Positions 17,079-27,800 of a DNA stretch of 64,000 bases are shown here, piece after piece. Within the stretch, counting starts at the first letter, position 1. Every line of letters begins with the position of its first letter. Both the position numbers and the translations under genes were made by a program. The notes under the pieces were generated by a model, which ran no database searches, was not told the DNA's origin, and worked only from the letters and a program-made list of their open reading frames with translations. Source of the stretch: CAZKVU01 sp964556475. GTDB lineage: Bacteria; Patescibacteriota; Microgenomatia; UBA1406; HO2-37-13b. The stretch spans positions 6,964 through 70,963 of the forward strand of contig CAZKVU010000004.1 in NCBI GenBank assembly GCA_964556475.1, given 5' to 3'.

Positions 17079-17831
17079 ATGTCAACAAAATTTCTCAATA
17101 TAGTTATAGCTGTATCTATTATTGGGATTGTCATTATTTCAATTCGAGATATCTTTAAACCGCGAGACGATGCCTCAAAGCAAGTGTCTGCAAATGTGAA
17201 TAAAGCAAAGCCGATCACTTCCCCGACACCCACTCCAGATGAACTAATACCGTGCTCCTCTACTCTACTCGGTGATATACAGTTCAAGCAATTCACCTAT
17301 TCTTCTAAAACACAGGATGCGATCAAATTGGATATCTTTAGTTCGAATAGCTCCAAAACCGATAGCTTATACGAAAATCTTATTTTAAACCTAGATTCAA
17401 AAACTAACACCGGGTACGTTTACCATCTCAAAAACAAGGATAATGACAAAGCGAATGAAAATACATATTCAATAACATGTACACAACAGGGAGTTGGAGC
17501 TGAAATTCTCGGTAATAAGCTGCAACTTTTACCAAATAAAAACACTATTCAGGTCGGGGATACATGGAAAAGCACTTCAAGCCTTAGCTCTGCTGCGAGT
17601 ATTGCAGGAGCAGCAGAATTATCATTCGACTACACTGTTGCAGATGTCAAAACCGTCAATCTTTTAGGCGAAAAGAGAAATGCTATTACGATCAAGGTGA
17701 ACTTTCGTGAATTAAATATTGTGGAATATACAGTTGTAGACGGTGTTGGTATTCAAGAACTCAATATAATGCTGGATCTTGATCAATTTGGAGGCTACAA
17801 GCGGGAAGTGAAACTACAAAGCGCTCAGTAA
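17079..17831 (+). CDS. Anchored extracytoplasmic protein, unknown function
   Basis: A protein of 250 aa that I do not recognise. One N-terminal helix (residues 5-24), a short Thr/Pro linker (PITSPTPTPDE at about 47-57), then an outer domain of about 190 residues, mostly predicted beta, with two cysteines (residues 60 and about 134). There is no lipobox. The stop lies two bases before the fusA stop on the other strand. Confidence 0.65.
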   Translation: MSTKFLNIVIAVSIIGIVIISIRDIFKPRDDASKQVSANVNKAKPITSPTPTPDELIPCSSTLLGDIQFKQFTYSSKTQDAIKLDIFSSNSSKTDSLYENLILNLDSKTNTGYVYHLKNKDNDKANENTYSITCTQQGVGAEILGNKLQLLPNKNTIQVGDTWKSTSSLSSAASIAGAAELSFDYTVADVKTVNLLGEKRNAITIKVNFRELNIVEYTVVDGVGIQELNIMLDLDQFGGYKREVKLQSAQ

Positions 17832-17833
17832 TT

Positions 17834-19942
17834 TTATACTCGCTCTGACTTCATTTGCTCAACAATGTTTTGCGGTACCTCTTCGTAATGGGCTGGCTCC
17901 ATGTATGGAATACCACGACCTTCTGTGAGTGATCTAACCGTTGTAACATAACCTGACAATGAAGATAATGGTGCGTATGCCGTAATAACAACTGATTGTC
18001 CCCTTTTATCTGTGCCTTGAACTTTACCTCGACGACTTGAAATATCTCCAATAATGGTTCCCATGAATTCTTCAGGAACGGTAACCTCGAGTTTCATGAT
18101 TGGTTCGAGTAAAACAAGACCTGCTCGCTTTGTTGCATCAGATAAAGCCATTGAACCTGCAATCTTGAAAGCAATGTCCGATGAGTCCACATCATGATAT
18201 GTGCCGTCATAAAGTGATACTTTCATGTCAACCATTGGGTATCCAAGAAGTACACCTTTATCCATGGCTTCACGAACACCTTTTTCAACAGATGGAATAT
18301 ATTCGCTTGGGATTGCACCACCTTTAATTTCATTTACGAATTCAAAACCTTCACCGCGACCTAATGGCTCAACCTTGATGAAACAATGACCGTATTGTCC
18401 GCGTCCACCGCTTTGCTTAATGTATTTACCTTCTGCTTGAGCAGGTTTAGCAATGGTTTCATGATATGCCACCTGAGGCTTACCGACATTAACATCCATG
18501 CTAAATTCACGCTTCATACGATCAACTAAAATCTCAAGATGAAGTTCACCCATTCCTGAAATAATTGTCTGATTTGTGTCATGATCAACCTTAACCTGGA
18601 ATGTTGGATCTTCATCAGATAATCTTTGCAAAGTGTATGAAAGTTTTTCCTGATCAGATTTTGTTTTCGGCTCAATAGCAAGGGAAATAACTGGATCTGG
18701 GAAGCTGATTTGTTCAAGTACTAATTGATTTGACTCATCAGCAAGTGTATCACCAGTTCCTGTATCCTTTGGCCCGATTAAACCGACAATTTCACCAGCA
18801 TAGGCTTTATCAACTTCTTCGCGCTGGTTTGCATGCATAAGCATAATACGTCCAATGCGCTCTCTTTTACGCTTGTTCACATTGTAGGCGTATGAGCCTG
18901 CTTCAAGAACTCCGGAATAAATACGTGCATATGTCAGCTTACCAACATGTGGATCTAATTGAATTTTAAAGGCCAGCATTGAAAGCGGATCTTCTTTTGA
19001 TAATTGACGAACAACTTCTTTTGTTTCGTCTTCTGGGTCCATACCCTTAATTTCCTTAAGATCTGCTGGTGATGGGAGATAATCGACAACTCCATCTAGA
19101 ACAGGCTGAACGCCTTTATTTCTTAAAGATGTTCCTGCATAAATTGGAACTATTTTGTAGGCAATTGTCGCGCTTCTAATTCCCTTTTTCAATTCAGCTT
19201 CAGTAAATGTTTCGCCTGCCAGAAATTTTTCTAATAAATCATCGCTATTTTCAGCGACTGACTCAATAAGCTCTTGTCTCTTTTTCTCGGCAATATCTTT
19301 AAGATCATCTGGGATTTCCGTAATATCGTATTCTGTTCCCTTTTCATCTTTACCCCAAACGAACGCCTTCATAGTGACCAGGTCAATAACTCCGACGAAT
19401 TCAGATTCGGCTCCAATTGGATAAACCATTGGGACTGGCTTTGCACCAAGTCTATTACGGATATCATCAAGTGTGTTTTCGAAGTTAGCACCGATCTTAT
19501 CCATCTTGTTAATGAAAGCAAGACGTGGAACATTGTATTTGTCTGCTTGTCTCCAAACTGTTTCAGATTGTGATTGAACACCTTCCTCAGCATCAAAGAC
19601 CATGACTGCTCCGTCAAGAACGCGCAATGAGCGCTCAACTTCAGCTGTAAAATCGACATGTCCAGGAGTATCAATAATATTTACTCTAATATCTTTCCAG
19701 AATGTGGTTGTTGCGGCAGATACAATGGTAATACCGCGCTCTCTTTCCTGCTCCATCCAATCCATCTGTGTGTCACCGTCGTCAATATCGCCTATTTTGT
19801 ATGATCGACCTGTATAGAAAAGTATTCTTTCAGTTGTTGTTGTTTTACCTGCATCAATATGCGCAATAATACCAATATTACGGATTTTATCCGGATCAAC
19901 AATTCTATTTTTTGTAACAATACTTTTCTGCTGTTGTGCCAT
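17834..19942 (-). CDS. fusA: Elongation factor G
   Basis: EF-G (702 aa) is the GTPase that drives translocation and, with ribosome recycling factor, subunit splitting. Motifs include the P-loop AHIDAGKTTTTERIL, the RERGITI switch I, DTPGHVDF and NKMD, followed by domains II-V of normal length (for example GGAIPSEYIPSVEKG in domain IV). It is last in the rpoB-rpoC-rpsL-rpsG-fusA run, 15 nt after rpsG. In many bacteria tuf follows here; in this window tuf is 11 kb away with its own promoter. Confidence 0.98.
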   Translation of the reverse strand: MAQQQKSIVTKNRIVDPDKIRNIGIIAHIDAGKTTTTERILFYTGRSYKIGDIDDGDTQMDWMEQERERGITIVSAATTTFWKDIRVNIIDTPGHVDFTAEVERSLRVLDGAVMVFDAEEGVQSQSETVWRQADKYNVPRLAFINKMDKIGANFENTLDDIRNRLGAKPVPMVYPIGAESEFVGVIDLVTMKAFVWGKDEKGTEYDITEIPDDLKDIAEKKRQELIESVAENSDDLLEKFLAGETFTEAELKKGIRSATIAYKIVPIYAGTSLRNKGVQPVLDGVVDYLPSPADLKEIKGMDPEDETKEVVRQLSKEDPLSMLAFKIQLDPHVGKLTYARIYSGVLEAGSYAYNVNKRKRERIGRIMLMHANQREEVDKAYAGEIVGLIGPKDTGTGDTLADESNQLVLEQISFPDPVISLAIEPKTKSDQEKLSYTLQRLSDEDPTFQVKVDHDTNQTIISGMGELHLEILVDRMKREFSMDVNVGKPQVAYHETIAKPAQAEGKYIKQSGGRGQYGHCFIKVEPLGRGEGFEFVNEIKGGAIPSEYIPSVEKGVREAMDKGVLLGYPMVDMKVSLYDGTYHDVDSSDIAFKIAGSMALSDATKRAGLVLLEPIMKLEVTVPEEFMGTIIGDISSRRGKVQGTDKRGQSVVITAYAPLSSLSGYVTTVRSLTEGRGIPYMEPAHYEEVPQNIVEQMKSERV

Positions 19943-19957
19943 AGTTTTCGATGCGAA

Positions 19958-20431
19958 TTACCAGCTGAAGTGCGAGAATGCTTTGTTAGCATCAGCAAGT
20001 TTTTCAACTTGGAGTTTTTTATTAACGGCTTCACCCTGATTCTGGAAAGCATCCATTAATTCAGCATGAAGTTTTTTATCAAATGATTCGTACTGTTTAT
20101 TTGAACGAGCATTTGCTGCATTAAGAATCCAGTTTAATGCGAGGAATAATTTACGCTGCGGTCTTGTGTCAATTGGAACGAGATATGAAGCTCCTCCAAC
20201 ACGTCGTGGCTTGACTTCTTTTCTTGGGGCAACATTATTAACAGCAACCTCCAGAACTGTAACCGGATCATTTTTCTCAGACTTTATCATTTCTAGAGCT
20301 TTGTAAACATGTTTTTCAGCAACAGATTTTTTTCCATCCACCATTGCATAGCGGATTAATTTTGCGACCTCAAAACTATTATAGAGTGGGTCGTTTTTTA
20401 CTAATTGTCTTTTATATCCTCGTCTTGGCAT
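19958..20431 (-). CDS. rpsG: 30S ribosomal protein S7
   Basis: Ribosomal protein S7 (157 aa) starts assembly of the 30S head and contacts E-site tRNA. The blocks MPRRGYKRQLVKNDPLYNS, VEVKPRRVGGASYLVP (approximately) and LNWILNAANARSNK are standard, and the length is normal. It lies 9 nt after rpsL and 15 nt before fusA. Confidence 0.97.
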   Translation of the reverse strand: MPRRGYKRQLVKNDPLYNSFEVAKLIRYAMVDGKKSVAEKHVYKALEMIKSEKNDPVTVLEVAVNNVAPRKEVKPRRVGGASYLVPIDTRPQRKLFLALNWILNAANARSNKQYESFDKKLHAELMDAFQNQGEAVNKKLQVEKLADANKAFSHFSW

Positions 20432-20440
20432 AGTAATGTA

Positions 20441-20854
20441 TTATTTTTTAGCTTGTCGTGCGCCATACTTTGAACGAGAGGTGCCACGATTTTGCACACC
20501 AGTCGAGTCATAAACGCCACGGACAATATGATATTTAACTCCAGGTAAATCCTTAACACGACCACCTCTTACAAGAACAACAGAGTGTTCAGCAAGTTCG
20601 TGACCGATTCCAGGAATATACGCTGTAATTTCAGTACCATTTGAAAGTTTAACTCTTGCAACCTTTCGCAAAGCTGAGTTCGGTTTCTTAGGTGTCATTG
20701 TTCTAACCACAGTACACACTCCTCTTTTAAGAGGGCTTGAATGTGGCGAACGGCGTCTCTTAAGACTGTCAAACGAATACTTAAGAGCAACCGCGTTTGC
20801 TTTTCTCAACTTAGCCTTTCTTTTCTTTCTGATTAATTGATTAATTGTTGGCAT
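20441..20854 (-). CDS. rpsL: 30S ribosomal protein S12
   Basis: Ribosomal protein S12 (137 aa) lies at the decoding centre. The conserved TPKKPNSALRKVARV, with the lysines where streptomycin-resistance changes occur, is in the unmodified form, and the PGVKYHIVRGVYD segment follows. The C-terminus RSKYGARQAKK is normal. It lies 5 nt after rpoC. Confidence 0.97.
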   Translation of the reverse strand: MPTINQLIRKKRKAKLRKANAVALKYSFDSLKRRRSPHSSPLKRGVCTVVRTMTPKKPNSALRKVARVKLSNGTEITAYIPGIGHELAEHSVVLVRGGRVKDLPGVKYHIVRGVYDSTGVQNRGTSRSKYGARQAKK

Positions 20855-20859
20855 AATGC

Positions 20860-23800
20860 TTAGTTAATAACTTTCTCAATATCAACTTCTTCTACTTCCT
20901 GCATATCTTCGACATCAACATCCTCTGATTCGTTCATGAGTTCCTCGTCGCTTGGATCTTCTTCAACGATTTGTTCAACAACATCGTCTTCAAGAGCCTT
21001 TTCTGCGACCTTTTCAGCGAGATCACTCTCAGCAGAAGATTGTTGAGTATCGGATACCCCAGCGGCTTGGACTACTTCATTATCTCCATAATACTTGTCC
21101 AAGAGCTGTGCAGTAACCGGAATCAATCTTCCAATTATAACATTTTCTTTTAATCCTACAAGGTTATCTATTTGACCTTTGATTGATGCCTCAGTCAAAA
21201 CGGTTGTTGTGTGCTGGAATGAGGCTGCAGACAGCCATGAGTCCGAATATGTTGCTGCTCTGGTAATGCCCAAAATTGACACTCGTCCTATTGCTGGCTG
21301 ACCACCTTGTGCCATAATCTTCTTATTTTCGCGGTCGAATTGATACTTTGATGTCACTTCTCCAACGATAAACTTTGTATCTCCTTCGTTATCAATTGCA
21401 ACCTTATCGCTCATTTTTCGGATAATGGTTTCAAAGTGTTTGTCATGAATAGCAATACCTTGTGACTCATATACCTTTTGAATCTCATTTAAGAGATACA
21501 TTTGAGCTTCTCTCAAACCTTTGATTGAAAGAACATCTTTAATGTCAAGGTAACCTTCACATAGCATATGACCTGCTGCAATGAGCTGACCATCCTTAAC
21601 TTTAAGTTTTCTGTTTGTTGGGATAAGGAATTCCCTGATCTCACCGCCTGATTCAGTTGATGTTATTTTAACAACATATACATCTCTATCAGTGTCTTCA
21701 TGAACACTTACCTTACCTGATAGGTCTGTTATTGGTGATAGTACCTTTGGCGTACGAACCTCGAAAAGTTCTTCAACACGGGGTAATCCTTGAGTAACGT
21801 CAGCGATAACAATACCTCCGAAGTGACGGACACGCATGGTCAGCTGAGTACCTGGCTCACCAATAGACTGCGCTGCGAGAACACCAACCGGTGTACCAAC
21901 TTTAACAATCTGACTTGTTGACCAGTCGATTCCATAACATTTCTGACAGGTGCCATACTCGGTCTGGCAGTAGAAAGGCGAACGAATGACTGCTGATTGG
22001 ACCTCGTGTTCTTTAATCAAATCTATTTCATCATCGCTAATAAGTACATTTCTCTTCACGATCACTTTACCATTCTTACCTTTGATATCTGATGCGGCAT
22101 ATTTACCACGGATTCTTTCAATGAATTTATCGCCACGAGTTCCTTCTGTAGAAGTTTCAAGACCCTGTTCGGTCTCACAGTCTTCTTCACGAATGATAAC
22201 ATCATGAGCGACATCGACTAATCGACGGGTCAAGTATCCTGCATCTGCTGTTTTAAGAGCTGAGTCGATAAGACCTTTTCGAGCACCGCGTGCATTGATA
22301 ATGTATTCAATGACTGATAAACCTTCGCGATAGTTTGATTTTGTTGGAACTTCAATAATCTTACCAAGCGGATCGATAACTAAACCTTTCATGGCAGAAA
22401 GCTGTTTAAGCTGTTCTTTTGTTGCACGGGCTCCTCCTGACTTGATAATAATCTTTACCGGATTTTCCTCTTCGATAATATCCCATGTCCTGTTTGCCAT
22501 AGTGTCTGTTGTTTCAATCCAGACGTTATTTGACAAACGCTTCTTTTCTTCCTCGGTAATAAGTCCCTTGTAATAATTTTCTTCTATGGTTCTGACTTTT
22601 TGTTCTGCTTCTGCAATAAGAACATTTTTATCAGCAATAACAGAGCAGTCAAAGACCGAAACTGAAACTCCTCCTGCAACTGTTGCACCCCAGAAACCAA
22701 GCTGCTTAAGTCTGTCAATAAGATTAGCAACCATACGATCATTGTTCTCAAAGAGTGTGATTGCTCGTACAACAAGTTTCTTTAAATCTCCAGCTGTCAC
22801 AGCTTCATTCATGTATTGCATCTCAATAGGAAGCTGTTGATTAAACAAAATGCGGCCAATGGATGTACGTATAATACTATTGTCCATTCGAACAAGGATT
22901 GGCTGTCGTAATTTCAATCTATCCTGCGCGTAAGCTAAAAGCGCTTCATCAGAATGTGCAAAATATTTGAGTTCTTTATCTTCAAAATCATCGAAGTTGG
23001 TATCAACAGTCGTAAGATAGTAACAACCTAAGGCCATTTCCTTATTTGGAACCATAATTGGACTTCCATCTGAAGGCTTCAAGAAATTTTTCTCAGGCAA
23101 CATTCTATTCTCAATTTCCTCTATTGCTTTCTGTGATAGCGGAACATAGACACCCATCTGATCTCCGTCAAAGTCAGCGTTAAATCCTGCACAAACGACC
23201 GGATGCAATTTAATTGCATAGTCATCAGTTAATACAGGATAAAATCCAAGAATAGATAATTTGTGCAGGGTTGGTGCACGATTCAACATAACAGGATGAT
23301 TTTTTGTTATTTCCTCAAGGATGTCATAAATAATCGGATCTTTTGTTTCAAGATACGAACGAGCACCTTTAATATTCTGTGCTAAGCCTCGAATAATGAT
23401 TTCGCGCAGAAGGAAGGGTTTAAATAGTTCGATTGCCATTTCTTTTGGCAAACCACATTGATTCAAACCCAGTTCAGGACCAACAATAATAACTGATCGT
23501 CCTGAGTAATCGACACGCTTACCAAGTAAATTCTGTCTGAAACGTCCTTGCTTACCTTTGAGTATGTCAGATAGTGATTTCAAAGCACGGGTCCTGACTG
23601 TACGACGTCGGGCACCACGTGACTTCGACATATCAATAAGAGAATCAACAGCCTCCTGAAGCATTCTTTTTTCATTACGAAGAATAATCTCAGGTGCACC
23701 TAATTCAATAAGGTGCTTAAGTCGGTTATTTCTATTGATGACACGTCGATAAAAATCATTAAGGTCTGATGTGGCAAATTTACCACCTGCAAGTTGGACA

Positions 23801-24828
23801 ACTGGTCGGAGATCCGGAGGAATAACCGGAAGTGCAACCATAATCATCCACTTTGGTGAAACACCTGACTTCATGAATGCTTCAAGCAAGCGGGCTTTTT
23901 TAAGGAGTTTTGTTCTTTTGTCACCTTTGAGTTTGCTCAGCCTCTTAATAACATTTGCATATTCTTCCTTCAGGTCAATATCTGCAAGGATTTCAAGTAG
24001 AACCTCTGATCCCATTCCGACGGACATAAATTTATGTGCGCCGATTTGTTTTAGGAAAAGGTAATCCTCTTCCTCAACAGTGGTAAGTCGGATTGCTGTT
24101 TTAACAACTTTCAAAAGTCTTTCGTAGAAAATCTCTTTTTCAGTTTTCTTTTCGTTATATTGCTGTGTTATAGCAGTATATTTTTCTCTGAATTTGAACT
24201 GGACTTCACTGACAGTTAAATCTTGCTGTTCTTTATTCTTAACTTTTTTCTTTACATCATCCTGAGCTTTCTTTTCCAGCTCTTTAATTCTGTCCTCCTC
24301 CTGCTTTAACCAATTCTTGAGGATATCAAGTTCTTCACCGCGTGACTCTTTCACCATATCTGAGGCTTTCTTTCTCTCTTCTTCGTTTACATCCTTAACA
24401 AGATATAAAGCATAGTAAATAATTCTTTCTAAATTATTCGCTGTTATGCCAAGTAGATTGCTTAATGGTGACGACGCACCTTTGAAATACCAGATATGTG
24501 AAATTGGTGAAGCGAGTTTGATATGACCCATTCGATCTCGTCGAACTGAGCTATTGGTGATTTCAACACCGCATCGGTCACAAACAATTCCTCGATAACG
24601 AATTCCTTTATATTTACCACAGTAACACTGATAATCCTTGGTCGGACCAAAAATTCTCTCATCAAATAAACCGTCCTTTTCAGGTTTAAATGTACGGTAG
24701 TTAATTGTTTCTGGCTTTAAAACTTCTCCAAATGACCAGTCTGTAATATTATCTGGGGAAGCAAGCGTAAGCTTGAGACCTGAAAAGTCTCCTAAACTAA
24801 AGTCTTTTTGATGTTTATTTTCTTCCAT
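20860..24828 (-). CDS. rpoC: RNA polymerase subunit beta-prime
   Basis: Catalytic subunit of RNA polymerase (1322 aa). The N-terminal zinc site has Cys pairs (CYCGKY and CDRCGVEI). The catalytic loop NADFDGDQMGVYVPLS carries the three Mg2+-binding aspartates, and the second zinc site includes CETEQG and CQTEYGTCQKCYG. The trigger-loop/bridge-helix region (SIGEPGTQLTMR) is conserved. The C-terminus ends in an acidic tail of about 60 residues. It lies 11 nt downstream of rpoB. Confidence 0.98.
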   Translation of the reverse strand: MEENKHQKDFSLGDFSGLKLTLASPDNITDWSFGEVLKPETINYRTFKPEKDGLFDERIFGPTKDYQCYCGKYKGIRYRGIVCDRCGVEITNSSVRRDRMGHIKLASPISHIWYFKGASSPLSNLLGITANNLERIIYYALYLVKDVNEEERKKASDMVKESRGEELDILKNWLKQEEDRIKELEKKAQDDVKKKVKNKEQQDLTVSEVQFKFREKYTAITQQYNEKKTEKEIFYERLLKVVKTAIRLTTVEEEDYLFLKQIGAHKFMSVGMGSEVLLEILADIDLKEEYANVIKRLSKLKGDKRTKLLKKARLLEAFMKSGVSPKWMIMVALPVIPPDLRPVVQLAGGKFATSDLNDFYRRVINRNNRLKHLIELGAPEIILRNEKRMLQEAVDSLIDMSKSRGARRRTVRTRALKSLSDILKGKQGRFRQNLLGKRVDYSGRSVIIVGPELGLNQCGLPKEMAIELFKPFLLREIIIRGLAQNIKGARSYLETKDPIIYDILEEITKNHPVMLNRAPTLHKLSILGFYPVLTDDYAIKLHPVVCAGFNADFDGDQMGVYVPLSQKAIEEIENRMLPEKNFLKPSDGSPIMVPNKEMALGCYYLTTVDTNFDDFEDKELKYFAHSDEALLAYAQDRLKLRQPILVRMDNSIIRTSIGRILFNQQLPIEMQYMNEAVTAGDLKKLVVRAITLFENNDRMVANLIDRLKQLGFWGATVAGGVSVSVFDCSVIADKNVLIAEAEQKVRTIEENYYKGLITEEEKKRLSNNVWIETTDTMANRTWDIIEEENPVKIIIKSGGARATKEQLKQLSAMKGLVIDPLGKIIEVPTKSNYREGLSVIEYIINARGARKGLIDSALKTADAGYLTRRLVDVAHDVIIREEDCETEQGLETSTEGTRGDKFIERIRGKYAASDIKGKNGKVIVKRNVLISDDEIDLIKEHEVQSAVIRSPFYCQTEYGTCQKCYGIDWSTSQIVKVGTPVGVLAAQSIGEPGTQLTMRVRHFGGIVIADVTQGLPRVEELFEVRTPKVLSPITDLSGKVSVHEDTDRDVYVVKITSTESGGEIREFLIPTNRKLKVKDGQLIAAGHMLCEGYLDIKDVLSIKGLREAQMYLLNEIQKVYESQGIAIHDKHFETIIRKMSDKVAIDNEGDTKFIVGEVTSKYQFDRENKKIMAQGGQPAIGRVSILGITRAATYSDSWLSAASFQHTTTVLTEASIKGQIDNLVGLKENVIIGRLIPVTAQLLDKYYGDNEVVQAAGVSDTQQSSAESDLAEKVAEKALEDDVVEQIVEEDPSDEELMNESEDVDVEDMQEVEEVDIEKVIN

Positions 24829-24839
24829 AGGATTTTCTA

Positions 24840-27800
24840 TTACTTAACTGGTTTAACGTCTAACCCAAGTGCATTCAATTCCTTTACCAAGACATTAAAT
24901 GATTCCGGAACAGTTGCTTCTGGAATATCAGTGCCTTTGATTATCGATTCAAATGCTTTACGTCGACCATGAACATCATCAGATTTGACGGTAAGCATTT
25001 CCTGAAGTGCATATGGCATTTGATGGCTTTCGAGTGCCCAAACTTCCATTTCTCCAAAACGCTGACCTCCCATTTGTGATTTACCACCTAATGGCTGTTG
25101 TGTAACTAATGAGTATGGTCCTGTTGATCGTGCATGGAATTTATCCTCAATCATGTGAACGAGTTTCAGAATATATCCAATACCAACCAAGACTTGTTTT
25201 TCATATTTTTGTCCTGTTCGGCCGTCATAAAGATCGACTTTTCCATCTGCCTTCATGCCAACAGCTTCAAGTTCTTGTTGGACAAATTCTTCACTCATCT
25301 TTTCAAATACTGCTAATCCGTACTTTGTCTTTTTCTTCATTGCAGCCATTCCAAGCATTGTTTCGTAGAGCTGACCAAGATTCATACGTGAAAGCACAGA
25401 TAAAGGTGACAAAACAATGTCAACCGGTGTTCCATCTTCTAAATATGGCATGTCATGTTCAGGCAATATCTTTGAAATAACACCCTTGTTACCATGGCGA
25501 CCTGCAAGTTTGTCACCTACTTTAATCTTTCGGATCTCAGCAACAGTAACAATAATGCGCTTCAAAATACCTGGATCAAGCTCGTTTGGCTCTTTCTTTG
25601 TATCGATAATTTTTACATCAACAATTACGCCTTTTTTACCATATGGCATACGGAGCGATGTATCTTTTACATCCTTTGCTTTTTCACCGAAAATAGCTCT
25701 GAGCAATCTTTCTTCAGCACTGAGTTCTTTTTCACCTTTTGGAGCAACTTTACCAACAAGAATATCGCCTGCCTGAACTTCAGCTCCAACCAATACCAAA
25801 CCACTCTCATCAAGATTCGCAAGAATCTCTTCACGAACATTTGGAATGTCTCGAGTAAGCTCTTCAGGGCCAAGCTTTGTGTCGACTAAATCAGCCACAT
25901 ATTCTTCCATAACAGACGACGTGAGAACATCGTCTTTAACTAATCGCTCAGAGATAACAAAACCGTCCTCATAACCTAAACCATCAAGTGATGCATATGC
26001 GACTACGAGGTTCTGACCGACTGCTAATTCTCCATTATGGGTTGCTGGTCCATCAATAATAACTTCACCTTTCTTAACAGTTTGACCAAGTGATACAAGT
26101 GGCTTCTGATCAAATACAACGTCCTTATTTGTTTTAACGAATCGATCAAGTTTATACTCTTTCTTTCCTGATTTTCCTTTGAGAATAATCTTATCTGCAT
26201 CAACATACTCAACAGTTCCATCTTCTTGTGCTTTGACAGTTCTTCCTAATGTTGCAGCAACCGTCGACTCCATACCGGTACCTACCAATGGAGAATCTGG
26301 CTTCAAAAGTGGCACAGCTTGACACATCATGTGGCTACCCATCAAAGCACGGCTAGCATCATCATGTTGCAAGAATGGAATAAGCGCAGCTGCGAGTCCA
26401 AAAACTTGACGTGGTGAGATATCAATATAATCAACAAGATCAGTTGCGACTTCAGTTACATCGCCGTTATAGCGTACTGCAACGCGGTCATCTGTAATAT
26501 AACCTTTATCATCAAAATTAACACCGGAGTGAGTGATATGGTACTTTTCCTCATCATCGGCCTGAAGGTATTCAATCTGATCTGTTACTTTAACTACTGT
26601 TTTATTACCTTTCTTTTCTTTCGTAACCTTTTTATATGGTGTCTCAATAAAACCAAATGCATTTACACGAGCATACAATGCTAGATAGGTCACAACACCG
26701 ATGTTAGGTCCTTCTGGTGATCTAACAGGACAAATGCGTCCATATTGTGAAGAGGCGATATCACGGATAGAGAATGATGCACGCTCTTTTTGAATACCAC
26801 CAGGTCCACCGACGGTTAATCGGCGTAGATTGTCTGCTTCTGAAAGTGGATTGGTTTGATCGACAATAGTTGATAACTGACTTGTTCTAAAGAAAGAATT
26901 TGTTGTTGCAACAAGAGATTTACTGTTAATAACTTGCGATGGCATAACATCGCCATCGGTTCCGGTCATACTCATACGAGACTTAATATCACGCTCAGTC
27001 TTAACCATACCAACACGAACGCCGTACATTCCGACAAGTTCGCCAACCGTTCTTAAGCGTCTGTTTGCAAGGTGATCAATATCGTCAAATGAACCTTTTC
27101 CAGATGTGAGATTCACTAAGTAGCTTATGATGTTTACAATATCCTGCAAGTTCAAAACGAAATTATCCTTCTCAAGAGAAAGATCCATGTTGAACTTTCT
27201 ATTCATCTTGTATCGTCCAATATCTGCCAAAGTGTATCTTCGATTGTTGAAGAAAAGATTGTTGAATGTGTCGTATGCTGTGGTGATAACAAGTGGCTCA
27301 CCAGGTCTCAACTTTTTGTAGATTTCAAGAACGGCATCATCTTTTGTTTTTGTACCGTCTTTTTCAAGAGTTGGAACAATAAACTTTGTAACGAGTTCCT
27401 GATCAAGGTCTTTAAACAAACCTAAAAGTTGGTTGTCGTTTGCATCTTTCAAGGCACGAAGAAGTGATGTAGCGTGGAATTTTCTCTTTTTGTTGATTTT
27501 AGCTTCAATTAAGTTATGCTTTGAGATTGTAAAGTCTAACCATGCACCAATGTATGGACGCACTTCTGCATTGTAAACTGTTGCACCTGTTGTCTTGTCA
27601 ACTTCAGCAGTGAAGTAAACACCAGGAGCACGAACAATTTGACTAATAACTCCTCTCTCAATACCGTTGATAACAAAGGTACCCTTTGCTGTCATTTTTG
27701 GAAGATTGAAGAAGTAAACGTCTTGTGTTCTTTCCTTCCCTAATCTTTTGTTATGAAGTTTAACTTTAATGTAAACCGGGAACTGATATGTTAACTTTTT

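Noticed and set aside
25109..25776. Several plus-strand frames of 60-131 codons inside rpoB
   Set aside because: All lie antisense to conserved rpoB coding sequence and are rich in His, Ser and Phe, as expected for shadow frames.
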